From contig CACPPK010000005.1 of assembly GCA_902635845.1 (NCBI GenBank), positions 1-56,014 on the forward strand: DNA of 56,014 nt, given 5' to 3'. The translations under genes were made by a program, and so were the position numbers. Source of the DNA: an uncultured Pelagibacteraceae bacterium. Lineage in GTDB: Bacteria; Pseudomonadota; Alphaproteobacteria; Pelagibacterales; Pelagibacteraceae. Below the pieces are notes generated by a model. It did not search any database. It worked only from the letters and a program-made list of their open reading frames with translations, and was not told where the DNA came from. Positions 25,966-34,381 of this stretch are shown piece after piece; position 1 is the stretch's first letter; every line of letters starts with the position of its first letter.

Positions 25966-26754
25966 ATGAGTGCAATTATTACTTCAATACATAACTGTCC
26001 TGTTAAATCTATTTCATTTCAAAAACTAGAGAAGTGTAAAATTAATAAAAATACTGGAATAGTAGGGGATAGAGTTTTTGCTTTTTCTCAAAATCTTGAT
26101 TTAGATCAATCTAAAGAATTTGAAAAAAATCCCGAAGCAAGGAAAGGAAAATGGAATAAAATTGTAACACTTAAAAATACTCCTGTGTTTAATAAGTATA
26201 ATTTTTCAAATGAGGAAAATAAGTTAACTTTAACACTTAAAAAAAAAGAGATTATTACTATTAATATTAATAACTTTGATGAGAGAGAGGTTCTTGTAAA
26301 AAAATTAATTGAATTAGAGAGTTGTTTAAAAAAAGATATTAGACTCATGAGAAATGATGAGTACCCTTTTTATGATACTTCCATATCTAATAAATCAATA
26401 TTTAACAATTCAATTTCTCTTATAAATATAAATAGTGTTAGAGATTTTGAAAACGAAATTGATAGAAAAATTGAAATGTCAATATTTAGAGGGAATTTGT
26501 ATTTTGATGGGATGGAGGCTTGGGAAGAAAGAAATTGGATTGGTAAAACTCTAAAAATTAATAATGTCTTGTTTAAGGTAGAAAAAAATATTCCAAGATG
26601 CGTTGCTATTAACCTAAAACCTAAAACAGATGATAATTCTTTTAATTTACTTAAAATTTTAAAACAAACTTACGATCATTATGATATGGGTGTTTATTTG
26701 ACACCCGAAAATAATGGTGAAATAAATTTATTTGAAAAAATCCATATAAAATAA
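25966..26754 (+). CDS. MOSC domain protein with N-terminal MOSC beta-barrel
   Basis: 262 residues with the two-part architecture of mARC/YcbX-like proteins: an N-terminal beta-barrel (IHNCPVKSISFQKLEKCKI, GIVGDRVFAF) and a C-terminal MOSC domain ending in the motif around IPRCVAINLKP, whose cysteine is the putative molybdenum or sulfur ligand. No fused 2Fe-2S ferredoxin domain. Proteins of this type reduce N-hydroxylated compounds or carry sulfur for molybdenum cofactor. It diverges from the PhyH operon and precedes the ABC importer by 97 bases. It would need the molybdenum cofactor made by the mobA-moeA route 8 kb away. Confidence 0.85.
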   Translation: MSAIITSIHNCPVKSISFQKLEKCKINKNTGIVGDRVFAFSQNLDLDQSKEFEKNPEARKGKWNKIVTLKNTPVFNKYNFSNEENKLTLTLKKKEIITININNFDEREVLVKKLIELESCLKKDIRLMRNDEYPFYDTSISNKSIFNNSISLININSVRDFENEIDRKIEMSIFRGNLYFDGMEAWEERNWIGKTLKINNVLFKVEKNIPRCVAINLKPKTDDNSFNLLKILKQTYDHYDMGVYLTPENNGEINLFEKIHIK

Positions 26755-26851
26755 ATATTTAACAACTTAAGATTGAAAATTTTTTTCAGTCTAGCTGTAC
26801 ACTCGTTATCTTATCTGTTTAAATTTATCTAAACATAACAAGGGGGATATC
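26755..26851 (+). promoter_or_regulatory. Leader region of the EhuB-like importer gene, with an AT-rich hairpin
   Basis: The longest non-coding gap in the window. A nine-pair inverted repeat (GATTGAAAA at 26771-26779 against TTTTCAGTC at 26783-26791, one G-T pair, three-base loop) lies in the middle. It is not followed by a T-run on this strand, so terminator function is doubtful; an operator or 5' leader element is possible. A strong ribosome binding site AAGGGGG sits just before the ATG at 26852, in keeping with a highly expressed binding protein. I could not place a convincing -35/-10 pair. Confidence 0.35.
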
Positions 26852-27697
26852 ATGAGAAAAATATATAAAACATTAACTGTTTTGTTTGTTCTTCTGTTTA
26901 GTATTTCGACTGTTAATGCAAAGACGTTAACTGAAAGACTTGCAGATGGTCACAAATTAAGATTAGGTTTTGGTACCGCTGTACCATGGGCATATGCAGG
27001 AGATAATGGCGAAGCATTAGGTTTCGTGAACATGATTGCATTAACTGTTTTAGAGGAAATGGGTATTACTGAGCATGAAACTAAGGTATTTGAATGGTCA
27101 GGTCTTATTCCAGGAATAAACGCTGATAGATCAGATATGATTACTGGAGGTATGTACATTCTAAAAAGTAGATGTGCCAACATTGATTTTTCAGATCCAA
27201 TTGGAGTATTTGGTGATGCGATGTTAGTTCCAAAAGGTAATCCTAAAGGAATTAATAATTATGCAGATGTAATAAGAACAGGAGCTAAACTTGTAACAGG
27301 AACTGGTTTTAATACTGTAGAGGCAGCAAAAAAAGCTGGTGTTCCAGATAGTCAAATGCTTCTAGTAGAAGGTGAAGTTGGTATTTTAGCAGCGATGAAA
27401 GCTGGAAGAGCAGATGCTGCTGTACAAACTTTCTTTGGTGCAAAAGAGCATGAAGAAAAAACTGGTGGAGCTTTTGAAGTAACTGATCCTAAATTAATGC
27501 CTAAAGAGACTGTAAATGTTGTTGGTATTGGTTTTAGAAAAAGTGATAGTAAGTTCAGAGAAGCGTTCAACGTAGCTTTAGCTAAAGTTTTAGCTAACCC
27601 TGGAAAAATGTTAGAGAGAGCTGGTAAGTATGGCTATGATAAAGCTCAACTACCACCACCTGACATGACTACAGAGTGGGCTTGCTCAACTAAATAA
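26852..27697 (+). CDS. ehuB: Periplasmic substrate-binding protein, EhuB-like (ectoine/amino-acid family 3)
   Basis: 281 residues with a cleavable signal peptide (basic MRKIYK, hydrophobic core, VNA before K24). The mature protein has the family-3 solute-binding pattern: LRLGFGTAVPWAYAGDNG, then EWSGLIPGINADRSDMITGGM, KSRCANIDFSDP and the hinge-type GVGIGFRKSD-like segment. It resembles EhuB, the ectoine/hydroxyectoine-binding protein, more than general glutamine or arginine binders, but ligand identity is uncertain. The two cysteines (in SRCAN and at the C-terminal EWACSTK) might form a disulfide. It is separated from the permeases by a strong terminator-like hairpin, giving excess binding protein. 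Confidence 0.86.
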   Translation: MRKIYKTLTVLFVLLFSISTVNAKTLTERLADGHKLRLGFGTAVPWAYAGDNGEALGFVNMIALTVLEEMGITEHETKVFEWSGLIPGINADRSDMITGGMYILKSRCANIDFSDPIGVFGDAMLVPKGNPKGINNYADVIRTGAKLVTGTGFNTVEAAKKAGVPDSQMLLVEGEVGILAAMKAGRADAAVQTFFGAKEHEEKTGGAFEVTDPKLMPKETVNVVGIGFRKSDSKFREAFNVALAKVLANPGKMLERAGKYGYDKAQLPPPDMTTEWACSTK

Positions 27698-27715
27698 TTT
27701 ACATAATCAAAAAAT

Positions 27716-27747
27716 AAAACCAGGCAACTTAATTGTTGCCTGGTTTT
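27716..27747 (+). terminator. Intra-operon rho-independent terminator / attenuator
   Basis: A perfect 13-base-pair stem, AAAACCAGGCAAC at 27716-27728 pairing with GTTGCCTGGTTTT at 27735-27747, with loop TTAATT. The GC-rich core followed by T residues is the classical intrinsic terminator form and is the strongest hairpin I see in the window. It lies between the binding-protein stop and the first permease, where partial read-through would give much more binding protein than permease. The flanking A and T runs are symmetrical, but no gene on the opposite strand ends here. Confidence 0.9.
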
Positions 27748-27768
27748 AAAAATCTAAAGGATAATACT

Positions 27769-28440
27769 TTGACATATTTCGAATTTTTGAACGAGCATGG
27801 CGTTACTCTTTTATTGGGAACAGTAACTACAATAAAAGTTCTTGTTTGTTCTATGATTTTATATGTGATTATTTCTATGATTTTTGGTTTGATGAGACTT
27901 TCTAAAAATCTAGCTATACAAGGTATTGCTACGGTATATATAGAATTTTTTAGAGGAACTTCTTTATTAGTTCAATTATTTTGGGCCTATTATGTATTAC
28001 CTTTTTTTGGAATATCACTAGAAGCATTTACAGCTGGAGTAGTAGCTCTAGGTTTGAATTTTGGTGCATATGGTGCAGAAATTGTAAGGGCAGGAATTCT
28101 TGCAGTACCAAAGGGGCAATGGGAGGCAGCACATGCTTTAAATTTTACTCCCACAAAAAGAATTAAAAAAATTATTATTCCGCAAATATTTCCAATAATT
28201 TTACCACCCGCTGCAAATTTAACTGTCGAATTATTAAAAGCTACAGCATTGGTTGCATTAGTAACAGTTGTGGATTTAACTTTTGAAGCAAAACAAATTA
28301 ACTCTATTACCTGGTTATCAGCACAGTGTTTTGGAACAGCATTACTAATTTATTATATTATTGCTAGATTTGCATTAGTGCCATTTTTAAGATGGCTAGA
28401 AGTATTAGCGGCTAGAAAAGTTGGAAAGGAGAGAATTTAA
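27769..28440 (+). CDS. ehuC: ABC transporter permease, EhuC-like
   Basis: Membrane subunit of the polar amino-acid/ectoine importer family with about five helices and the EAA cytoplasmic loop EAAHALNFTPTKRIKKII. The open frame extends upstream to a TTG at 27733, but that codon lies inside the terminator hairpin. I place the start at TTG 27769 because AAAGGA at 27756-27761 is 7 bases ahead of it and the product then starts LTYFEFLNEHG, normal for the family. The product is therefore about 223 residues. Followed 3 bases on by the second permease. Confidence 0.87.
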   Translation: MTYFEFLNEHGVTLLLGTVTTIKVLVCSMILYVIISMIFGLMRLSKNLAIQGIATVYIEFFRGTSLLVQLFWAYYVLPFFGISLEAFTAGVVALGLNFGAYGAEIVRAGILAVPKGQWEAAHALNFTPTKRIKKIIIPQIFPIILPPAANLTVELLKATALVALVTVVDLTFEAKQINSITWLSAQCFGTALLIYYIIARFALVPFLRWLEVLAARKVGKERI

Positions 28441-28443
28441 TTT

Positions 28444-29121
28444 ATGGAGATGGGGTGGAGATGGGATTTTACAATAGAAATATTGCCACAAATGGCAATT
28501 GCAACCTTAAACACAATAATTGCCGCTGGTGTAGGTTACGCAATTGCCTTACTTGTTGGATTATTTTTTTTGCTTGGACAAAGAACTCCATTTAGAATTA
28601 TAAACTGGATAAATAGAGAAATAGTCGAATTCATTAGATCCACACCTCTTTTAATTCAATTATTTTTTGTTTATTTCGTATTACCACAATTTGGCATTAC
28701 ATTATCAGCGTGGATATGTGGAATGATTACAATCGGTCTTCATTTTGGAACTTATTTATCTGAAGTTTACAGAGGGGCGTTAGAAGGAGTTTCAAAAACA
28801 CAATGGGAAGCTTGTAGAGCTCTTAATTTTTCTACACTTTATACCTATAGAAGAATTGTCTTACCACAGGCATTTCCAATAGCTATACCAGGAATGGGGA
28901 ATTACTTAGTTGGAATTTTTAAAGATACCCCATTACTATCTACCATTGGAGTTGCAGAATTATTTCATGCAGCAACAGCTGTGGGGGGATATAATTATAG
29001 ATACTTAGAACCTTACACTTTAGTAGGAATTATATTTTTAACATTATCTATTCCTGCTGCAATGTGGGTTAGAAAATTAGAAAATGATGTTAATAAAGCA
29101 CAAGGTAAAATAAAAAAATAA
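28444..29121 (+). CDS. ehuD: ABC transporter permease, EhuD-like
   Basis: 225-residue second permease of the importer. The segments EFIRSTPLLIQLFFVYFVLP and EGVSKTQWEACRALNFS (the EAA loop contacting the ATPase) are typical of family-3 amino-acid permeases. It is homologous to but clearly distinct from the first permease, so the channel is a heterodimer. Spacing to both neighbours is 3 bases. A second in-frame ATG two codons in is an equally possible start. Confidence 0.88.
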   Translation: MEMGWRWDFTIEILPQMAIATLNTIIAAGVGYAIALLVGLFFLLGQRTPFRIINWINREIVEFIRSTPLLIQLFFVYFVLPQFGITLSAWICGMITIGLHFGTYLSEVYRGALEGVSKTQWEACRALNFSTLYTYRRIVLPQAFPIAIPGMGNYLVGIFKDTPLLSTIGVAELFHAATAVGGYNYRYLEPYTLVGIIFLTLSIPAAMWVRKLENDVNKAQGKIKK

Positions 29122-29124
29122 ATT

Positions 29125-29913
29125 ATGAAAAATGCATCAGATGAAATAATTGTTAAATTTGATCAAGTGACAAAACAATATGGTGATTTAGTAGTTTTAG
29201 ATAAATTAAATTTAGATATTAAAAAAAATGAAATGGTTTCAATCATAGGACCATCTGGATCTGGTAAAACTACAGTTCTTAGGGTTTTGATGACTTTAGA
29301 AAAAATAAATGGAGGAGTGATCAATTTAGATGGTGAGCCATTAACTCATATGAATGAAAATGGCAATCTCATTGAGGCAAGTGAAAAATATCTTAGGGAA
29401 AGACGTTCTAAAATTGGAATGGTTTTTCAACAATTTAACTTATTTCCTCATATGACTGCTTTACAAAATTGTATAGAAGCTCCAATTGAGGTTTTGGGTC
29501 TTAAAAAAGAGGAAGCTGAGGAAAGAGCTCTTGATTTATTAGAACTAGTGGGACTGACTGATAAAAAGGATCAACACCCAAGTAGACTTTCAGGAGGGCA
29601 ACAGCAAAGAGTAGCTATAGCAAGGGCACTTGCTATGAGACCTAAAGTTATGCTTTTAGATGAAATAACTTCTGCCCTTGATCCTGAGGTTGTTGGAGAG
29701 GTGTTAAATGTTATACGTTCTCTAAATAAAGAACATAATTTAACCATGATAATGGTAACCCACCAAATGGGATTTGCTCGTGAAATATCAGATAGAGTTT
29801 GTTTTTTTAATGAAGGTAAAATATTTGAAGAAGGTCCACCAGAAAAATTGTTTGGTGATCCACAAAATGAGAGAACTAAACAATTCCTTCATGCAGTTTT
29901 GGATTCGCATTAG
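29125..29913 (+). CDS. ehuA: ABC transporter ATP-binding protein, EhuA-like
   Basis: 262-residue ATPase that powers the importer. Walker A is GPSGSGKTT at 42-50, the Q-loop is in [11 protein letters not shown], the signature is LSGGQQQR, Walker B is [12 protein letters not shown] and the switch histidine follows in VTHQMG. The family-typical extra segment between Walker A and the Q loop ([20 protein letters not shown]) matches EhuA-type proteins. It is the last gene of the operon and converges with the MFS gene, with 8 bases between stops. Confidence 0.93.
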   Translation: MKNASDEIIVKFDQVTKQYGDLVVLDKLNLDIKKNEMVSIIGPSGSGKTTVLRVLMTLEKINGGVINLDGEPLTHMNENGNLIEASEKYLRERRSKIGMVFQQFNLFPHMTALQNCIEAPIEVLGLKKEEAEERALDLLELVGLTDKKDQHPSRLSGGQQQRVAIARALAMRPKVMLLDEITSALDPEVVGEVLNVIRSLNKEHNLTMIMVTHQMGFAREISDRVCFFNEGKIFEEGPPEKLFGDPQNERTKQFLHAVLDSH

Positions 29914-29921
29914 TAATAAAA

Positions 29922-31238
29922 TTAAATTGATTGTTTTGAATCAAATTCAATTGTTTTAGAATTTTCCTCTAATGTAGCAGGAGTATCTGGATCTAATTCT
30001 AATCCAGCTGGTGTAATAGTTGCTGGAACTGGGGTAAAAGTTGAGTCTGGGTTTTCAACAGTATTTCTAACTTTCATCCTGTATAATCCAAATCCTCCAA
30101 TTATTGCATGAGCAATAATTAAAAACACAAATAAACCATTTAAACCAAACCACTCCATAAATATTGAACATAAAATAGGACCGCTAATTGCTCCAATGCC
30201 AAAAATAAACTGCAAACCTCCCCCAGCAGCTACAAATTTTGATTTAGGAACAAAGTCATTTGTGTGAGCAAGATTTAGTGAAAATAAAGGAAGGCATAAA
30301 CTTGAATATAATCCTACTGAAATAAAAAATATAATTTTTCTAAAACTAAATTCATCCATGTAATAAATATTTTGAATAGGATCATTAGAGGTTAAAATTG
30401 AAATTAAAGCTAAAAAACAACTTCCAAAAGTTGTTATTACAATTACTTTTCTTCTATCAAAATTATCTGAAAAATAACCGATCGGGCCTTGACCAATCAC
30501 TCCTGCAATCGTTGCTATAAATAAAAGTATCGAGGTTTCAGCTAAAGTTAATTTTGCAAGTGTTGCGTAAACAGAAATCAGAGAAAAGAATGCTGCGTGT
30601 ATAATACCAGTAAAAAATGAACTCAATGAACCAAGTGGGGAAATTTTATATAATTCTTTAATACTTATTGTTTCTATCTTTTTAAATTTTGGAGCGGGTC
30701 TTTTTGTCAATAAAATTGGGACCAGAGCCACTGAAAGTAAAATTGAGACTAAAATAAATGGTTCATAATCATCAGGTTTACTTATGTTAAGTAGCAACAT
30801 TCCTATTGCTAGTCCAAAGTAAATTACCATCATATAAGCAGATAGTATTTGTCCTCTGTTTTTATTTGTAGCTCTATCATTTAACCAACTTTCCGTAACT
30901 ACATAACAACTAACTAAACTTATACCTGTTATAAATCTACTAATTGTCCACATGAATGGATTTACATAAACAACTGCAATTAAAGCACTTAAAGATGCAA
31001 GCGAAGCGAATGCAGCAAATACTCTTATGTGACCAACCTTTGAAACAAAATTTGGTGTAGTTCTTGAGCCTACAAAGTAACCAACAAAGTATCCTGACAT
31101 GAAAATACCAGTTGTAAAAACACTAAAGTCTTCAAGCACTGATCTAATACCCATAACTTGCATTTGTAACCCATGGGCAATCATCATTACCCCTATCCCT
31201 ATAAATAGAGCCCAAGACTTTTTTACTTCTTTTTGCAT
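29922..31238 (-). CDS. MFS transporter, YcaD-like
   Basis: 438 residues with 12 predicted membrane helices. The N-terminal half has the MFS loop motif as GSRTTPNFVSKVGHIRVFA and RFITGISLVSCYVVTESWLND, a pattern seen in YcaD-like major facilitators; the second half repeats it as GPIGYFSDNFDRRKV. A soluble C-terminal tail of about 45 residues is Thr/Pro-rich (TFTPVPATITPAGLELDPDT). The substrate is unknown. It follows the DMT permease by 30 bases and may be the distal gene of the glutathione operon. Confidence 0.87.
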   Translation of the reverse strand: MQKEVKKSWALFIGIGVMMIAHGLQMQVMGIRSVLEDFSVFTTGIFMSGYFVGYFVGSRTTPNFVSKVGHIRVFAAFASLASLSALIAVVYVNPFMWTISRFITGISLVSCYVVTESWLNDRATNKNRGQILSAYMMVIYFGLAIGMLLLNISKPDDYEPFILVSILLSVALVPILLTKRPAPKFKKIETISIKELYKISPLGSLSSFFTGIIHAAFFSLISVYATLAKLTLAETSILLFIATIAGVIGQGPIGYFSDNFDRRKVIVITTFGSCFLALISILTSNDPIQNIYYMDEFSFRKIIFFISVGLYSSLCLPLFSLNLAHTNDFVPKSKFVAAGGGLQFIFGIGAISGPILCSIFMEWFGLNGLFVFLIIAHAIIGGFGLYRMKVRNTVENPDSTFTPVPATITPAGLELDPDTPATLEENSKTIEFDSKQSI

Positions 31239-31268
31239 GTTTTGTTTTTAAATTTAAATAATTTTTGG

Positions 31269-32144
31269 CTAAGTAGTTTTGGTTTGTGTTTTTTTTATGG
31301 CCAGTAAAGAATGAATTGCTATCGTTATAATGATAACTATGCCCCCATAGATGGTCTCGTTAGAAGGCTGTTCTTTGATAACCATCCAGACCCATATTGG
31401 TCCAAGGATAGTTTCTAGTAGAAAAAATAGATTAACTTCAGCTGCTGTAATAAATCTTGGTGCTATAGTGACTAAAACAAATGGTATGGCTACACACATC
31501 ACGCACATTAAAGGTATATAAAAAAGATCATTATCCACTAGAGCAAAGTCTTTAACAAAGAAAAAGGCAAATATTGCAACACAAGATTTTCCAATTACAG
31601 CAGCAGGTACTAAATCGGTAGATTTTGCGTATCTTGCAATGTTTGCGTTACAAGCCAATCCAAAAGAAGTTATTAAACCGAATAAATCTCCATAAAAATT
31701 ACCAAGACTTAAAGAGTCGTAAAAAATATAAACACAAGCAATAAAGGTAATTATTATTGCAATCCAAGTCCTATTATCTGGTTTTTCTTTTAAGAAAATA
31801 GCTCCTAATATTGCTGATAGCATTGGTGCAAGAGCTACCATTAATAAAGTATTTGCTACATTTGTGTTTTGTATTGAGATAATAAAAGTAATATTGCAAA
31901 TAGAAAAACTAATTACATAAAAAATACCCGGATAACCAATTTTAAACAAAGCTTTTAAGAAATTATTTTTATAAAATAAAAAAAGACCAACTAAAACTAC
32001 CAAAAATGGTATTGCTCCTCTGTAAAAAAGCATCCCCCAAGTATCAATATTTGATAATCTAATTAGTAAAGAGTCAGGTGTTATAAACATAACTCCTATA
32101 AAGGCCATCAATGAACCTTTTTGTTGATTACTTAAATTATTCAC
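31269..32144 (-). CDS. DMT/EamA-family permease downstream of gshB
   Basis: 291-residue drug/metabolite transporter with about ten helices in two EamA halves (SLMAFIGVMFITPDSLLIR at the start, FLKEKPDNRTWIAI at the end of the first half, LETILGPIWVWMVIKEQPS in the second). It overlaps the glutathione synthetase gene by 4 bases, so the two are translationally coupled. Export or import of a glutathione-related thiol or amino acid is a context-based guess only. It is distinct from the DMT permease in the guanidino operon. Confidence 0.87.
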   Translation of the reverse strand: MNNLSNQQKGSLMAFIGVMFITPDSLLIRLSNIDTWGMLFYRGAIPFLVVLVGLFLFYKNNFLKALFKIGYPGIFYVISFSICNITFIISIQNTNVANTLLMVALAPMLSAILGAIFLKEKPDNRTWIAIIITFIACVYIFYDSLSLGNFYGDLFGLITSFGLACNANIARYAKSTDLVPAAVIGKSCVAIFAFFFVKDFALVDNDLFYIPLMCVMCVAIPFVLVTIAPRFITAAEVNLFFLLETILGPIWVWMVIKEQPSNETIYGGIVIIITIAIHSLLAIKKTQTKTT

Positions 32145-33067
32145 GCTTTAAGTTCTTTCCAAAAAGTTTTAGCTAAATTTATTCCTGATAGATCATAAAG
32201 TGTTTTAAGTCCAGTTGGAGATGTAACATTTATATCTCCATTGAGTTTTTGATCTATAAAATCAATTCCTGCAAAAAAAATATTTTCTTTTTTTAAATCT
32301 TTTGCAATTAGTTTTGAAATTTTAGTTTCTTTACTTGTTAATTTTATATTATTTGGTTTTGCTCCTTTACTCATATTACTTAAAATTGAACCTTTCTTTG
32401 GAACTCTTGAAATTGCACCACATACTTTTCCATTAATAATAAAAACTCTTTTGTCTCCCTTACTTATTTTAGGAAGAAATTTTTGGCACATGATATGACC
32501 ATGTTTTTTTATAAATTTATTAACTAATTTTGAATTAAATTTATCTAGTAAATTAATATCATTTCCACTGAAACTATGGATTGGTTTTAAAATGACTTTT
32601 TTGTTTTTTTTGAAAAATTTTTTTATTTCATCCATATTTTGAGTAAAAATAGTAGCTGGCATATATTTTTGATATTTAGATGAATACAATTTTTCAGAAA
32701 TATTTCTTACAGAAGTAGGGTTGTTAATTATTTTAACTTTAGTCTTAATTGTATCTAAAATGTATGTTGTTGAAATATACTCAAGATTAAAAGGTGGATC
32801 TTGGCGAATAAGAATAAATTTACATTTACTTAAGTCTAGATTTTGTTTTTTTGTGATTTTATAGAATTTTTTATTGCTATAATTAAATTTAATAAAAAAA
32901 CCTTTAGCTGTAACTTTTGAATTAACAACCGATAAGTTTTTTGGATCGTAATAGAAAATTTTATATTTTTTGCTCTGAATTTCTTTTGCTAAAAAAACAC
33001 TTGTATCCGTAAAAGGATTTAGTTTAGAAGGATGGTTTCCTTGAACAGCAACAATTTTATTTATCAT
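32141..33067 (-). CDS. gshB: Glutathione synthetase
   Basis: ATP-grasp ligase joining glycine to gamma-glutamylcysteine. The 308 residues carry the substrate loop RQDPPFNLEYISTTYIL, the ATP-grasp lysine regions (ILKPIHSFSGNDI) and the C-terminal NVTSPTGLKTLYDLSGI block with the metal-binding Asn. It overlaps gshA by 11 bases. The sequence is rich in Lys/Ile with numerous T-runs on this strand, but all functional blocks are intact. With gshA it completes glutathione synthesis. Confidence 0.93.
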   Translation of the reverse strand: MINKIVAVQGNHPSKLNPFTDTSVFLAKEIQSKKYKIFYYDPKNLSVVNSKVTAKGFFIKFNYSNKKFYKITKKQNLDLSKCKFILIRQDPPFNLEYISTTYILDTIKTKVKIINNPTSVRNISEKLYSSKYQKYMPATIFTQNMDEIKKFFKKNKKVILKPIHSFSGNDINLLDKFNSKLVNKFIKKHGHIMCQKFLPKISKGDKRVFIINGKVCGAISRVPKKGSILSNMSKGAKPNNIKLTSKETKISKLIAKDLKKENIFFAGIDFIDQKLNGDINVTSPTGLKTLYDLSGINLAKTFWKELKA

Positions 33068-34352
33068 ATAATTCGTCTAAATTTTCGTTTTTTGAAAATT
33101 TACTAATCATATGATCTGCGTTTGTTGTCTTATTATCAATTACTTTTTGTAGATGGTTTAGGAATATAGTCTCGTTATTACCTTTTTTACTTAAAACATC
33201 TCTATTCTCTAGACCTCTTCTTGAAAGATCTAGAAGTGTAGATGACCAATAAAGAAGATCTTTGCCCATTAATTGAGTATTAAATCCCTTTTGAGGCGCC
33301 TCTAGATAAGCGTTAATTATTTTATCAATATCCCATTTTGAAATTAGTTCATGAACTTCGTCTAAATTTCCATAAAGCATACCTATATTGAAAGCTGGTC
33401 CTGCACACAAACAATCCCAACCACATGTATCCATTGATCTTAATTCAATGTACTTTTTAACTCTATTTTCAGTAAATATTGTGCTTAAGTGAGTTATTAA
33501 GTCTGCTTCGGCTGGAAGTCTATTTCCAACTTCTTGGATTTTTCCTTCCATAAAATCTTTAAAAATATATTTCCTACCTGAAATATAATGATCTTTGTGT
33601 TGTATAAATAATATAGGAAAATTAATTACAAAATCTGCATATTTTTCAAAATTCGTATTTTCAAAAAATAATTTAGGTAATCCACCTCTAGAAGTACTTT
33701 GCCATACTTTAGATCTATAAGATAAATAGTTGCTATTTTTTTTCTCCACGATTGAGGAGTTAGCAAACAAAGCAATTGCAATGGGTACAATTGAGTTTGC
33801 TACCCTAAACTTTTTAATAAAATCTTCTTCTGAGCTATAATCTATATTTAACTGCGTACCACATGTTCGATACATCATATCCAAACTAAGTTCACCACCT
33901 AGAGGCATATCCTTAGTCATCAATTCATATCGTTGTTTTGGATTGTTTGGGATTTCATTTAATTTAGATATAGGATCGAAACCTGCACTAACAATTTTTA
34001 TGTCTAATTTTTTAGTAACTTGTTTTAGTTCAAATAAATAGTCTTGTGACTCTGCACAAGCTTCGTGCATATTATTTAATTTATCTCCTGACAATTCTAT
34101 TTGATTGCCTGGTTCAAGAGTGATATTTTTACCACCTTTATTAAGTGCAATTATATTTTCTTTTTCAAAAACTGGATTCCAGCCAAATTCTAGTAAGGCA
34201 GTAAACATTTCTTTTATTTTTTGGTAATCTACTCTCTTGTTGTCTGAATTATTAAATAAAAATTTTTCATGCTCTATCCCAATTTTGAAATTTTTGGGAT
34301 CCTTAATACCTGATTTAAAATAATTAATAATTTTTTCTTTTGAATCAATCAT
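33057..34352 (-). CDS. gshA: Glutamate-cysteine ligase
   Basis: First enzyme of glutathione synthesis, forming gamma-glutamylcysteine. The 431 residues correspond to the alphaproteobacterial/plant-type GCS2 ligase: KIGIEHEKFLF near the start, TLEPGNQIELSG, MYRTCGTQLNIDY and YIELRSMDTCGWDC. It starts 29 bases after the HD-domain gene and overlaps gshB, so synthesis of the two enzymes is coupled. Substrate choice for glutamate and cysteine is inferred from the family. Confidence 0.92.
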   Translation of the reverse strand: MIDSKEKIINYFKSGIKDPKNFKIGIEHEKFLFNNSDNKRVDYQKIKEMFTALLEFGWNPVFEKENIIALNKGGKNITLEPGNQIELSGDKLNNMHEACAESQDYLFELKQVTKKLDIKIVSAGFDPISKLNEIPNNPKQRYELMTKDMPLGGELSLDMMYRTCGTQLNIDYSSEEDFIKKFRVANSIVPIAIALFANSSIVEKKNSNYLSYRSKVWQSTSRGGLPKLFFENTNFEKYADFVINFPILFIQHKDHYISGRKYIFKDFMEGKIQEVGNRLPAEADLITHLSTIFTENRVKKYIELRSMDTCGWDCLCAGPAFNIGMLYGNLDEVHELISKWDIDKIINAYLEAPQKGFNTQLMGKDLLYWSSTLLDLSRRGLENRDVLSKKGNNETIFLNHLQKVIDNKTTNADHMISKFSKNENLDELYDK

Positions 34353-34381
34353 GCTCTGTAAATAGTGATTTATACCTAAAT

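Noticed and set aside
26771..26791. Inverted repeat before the importer as a terminator of the MOSC gene
   Set aside because: It consists mostly of A-T pairs and is not followed by a T-run; kept only as a possible leader element.
27733..27768. Upstream start of the first importer permease at TTG 27733
   Set aside because: It lies inside the terminator hairpin, has no ribosome binding site, and adds residues not typical for the family.
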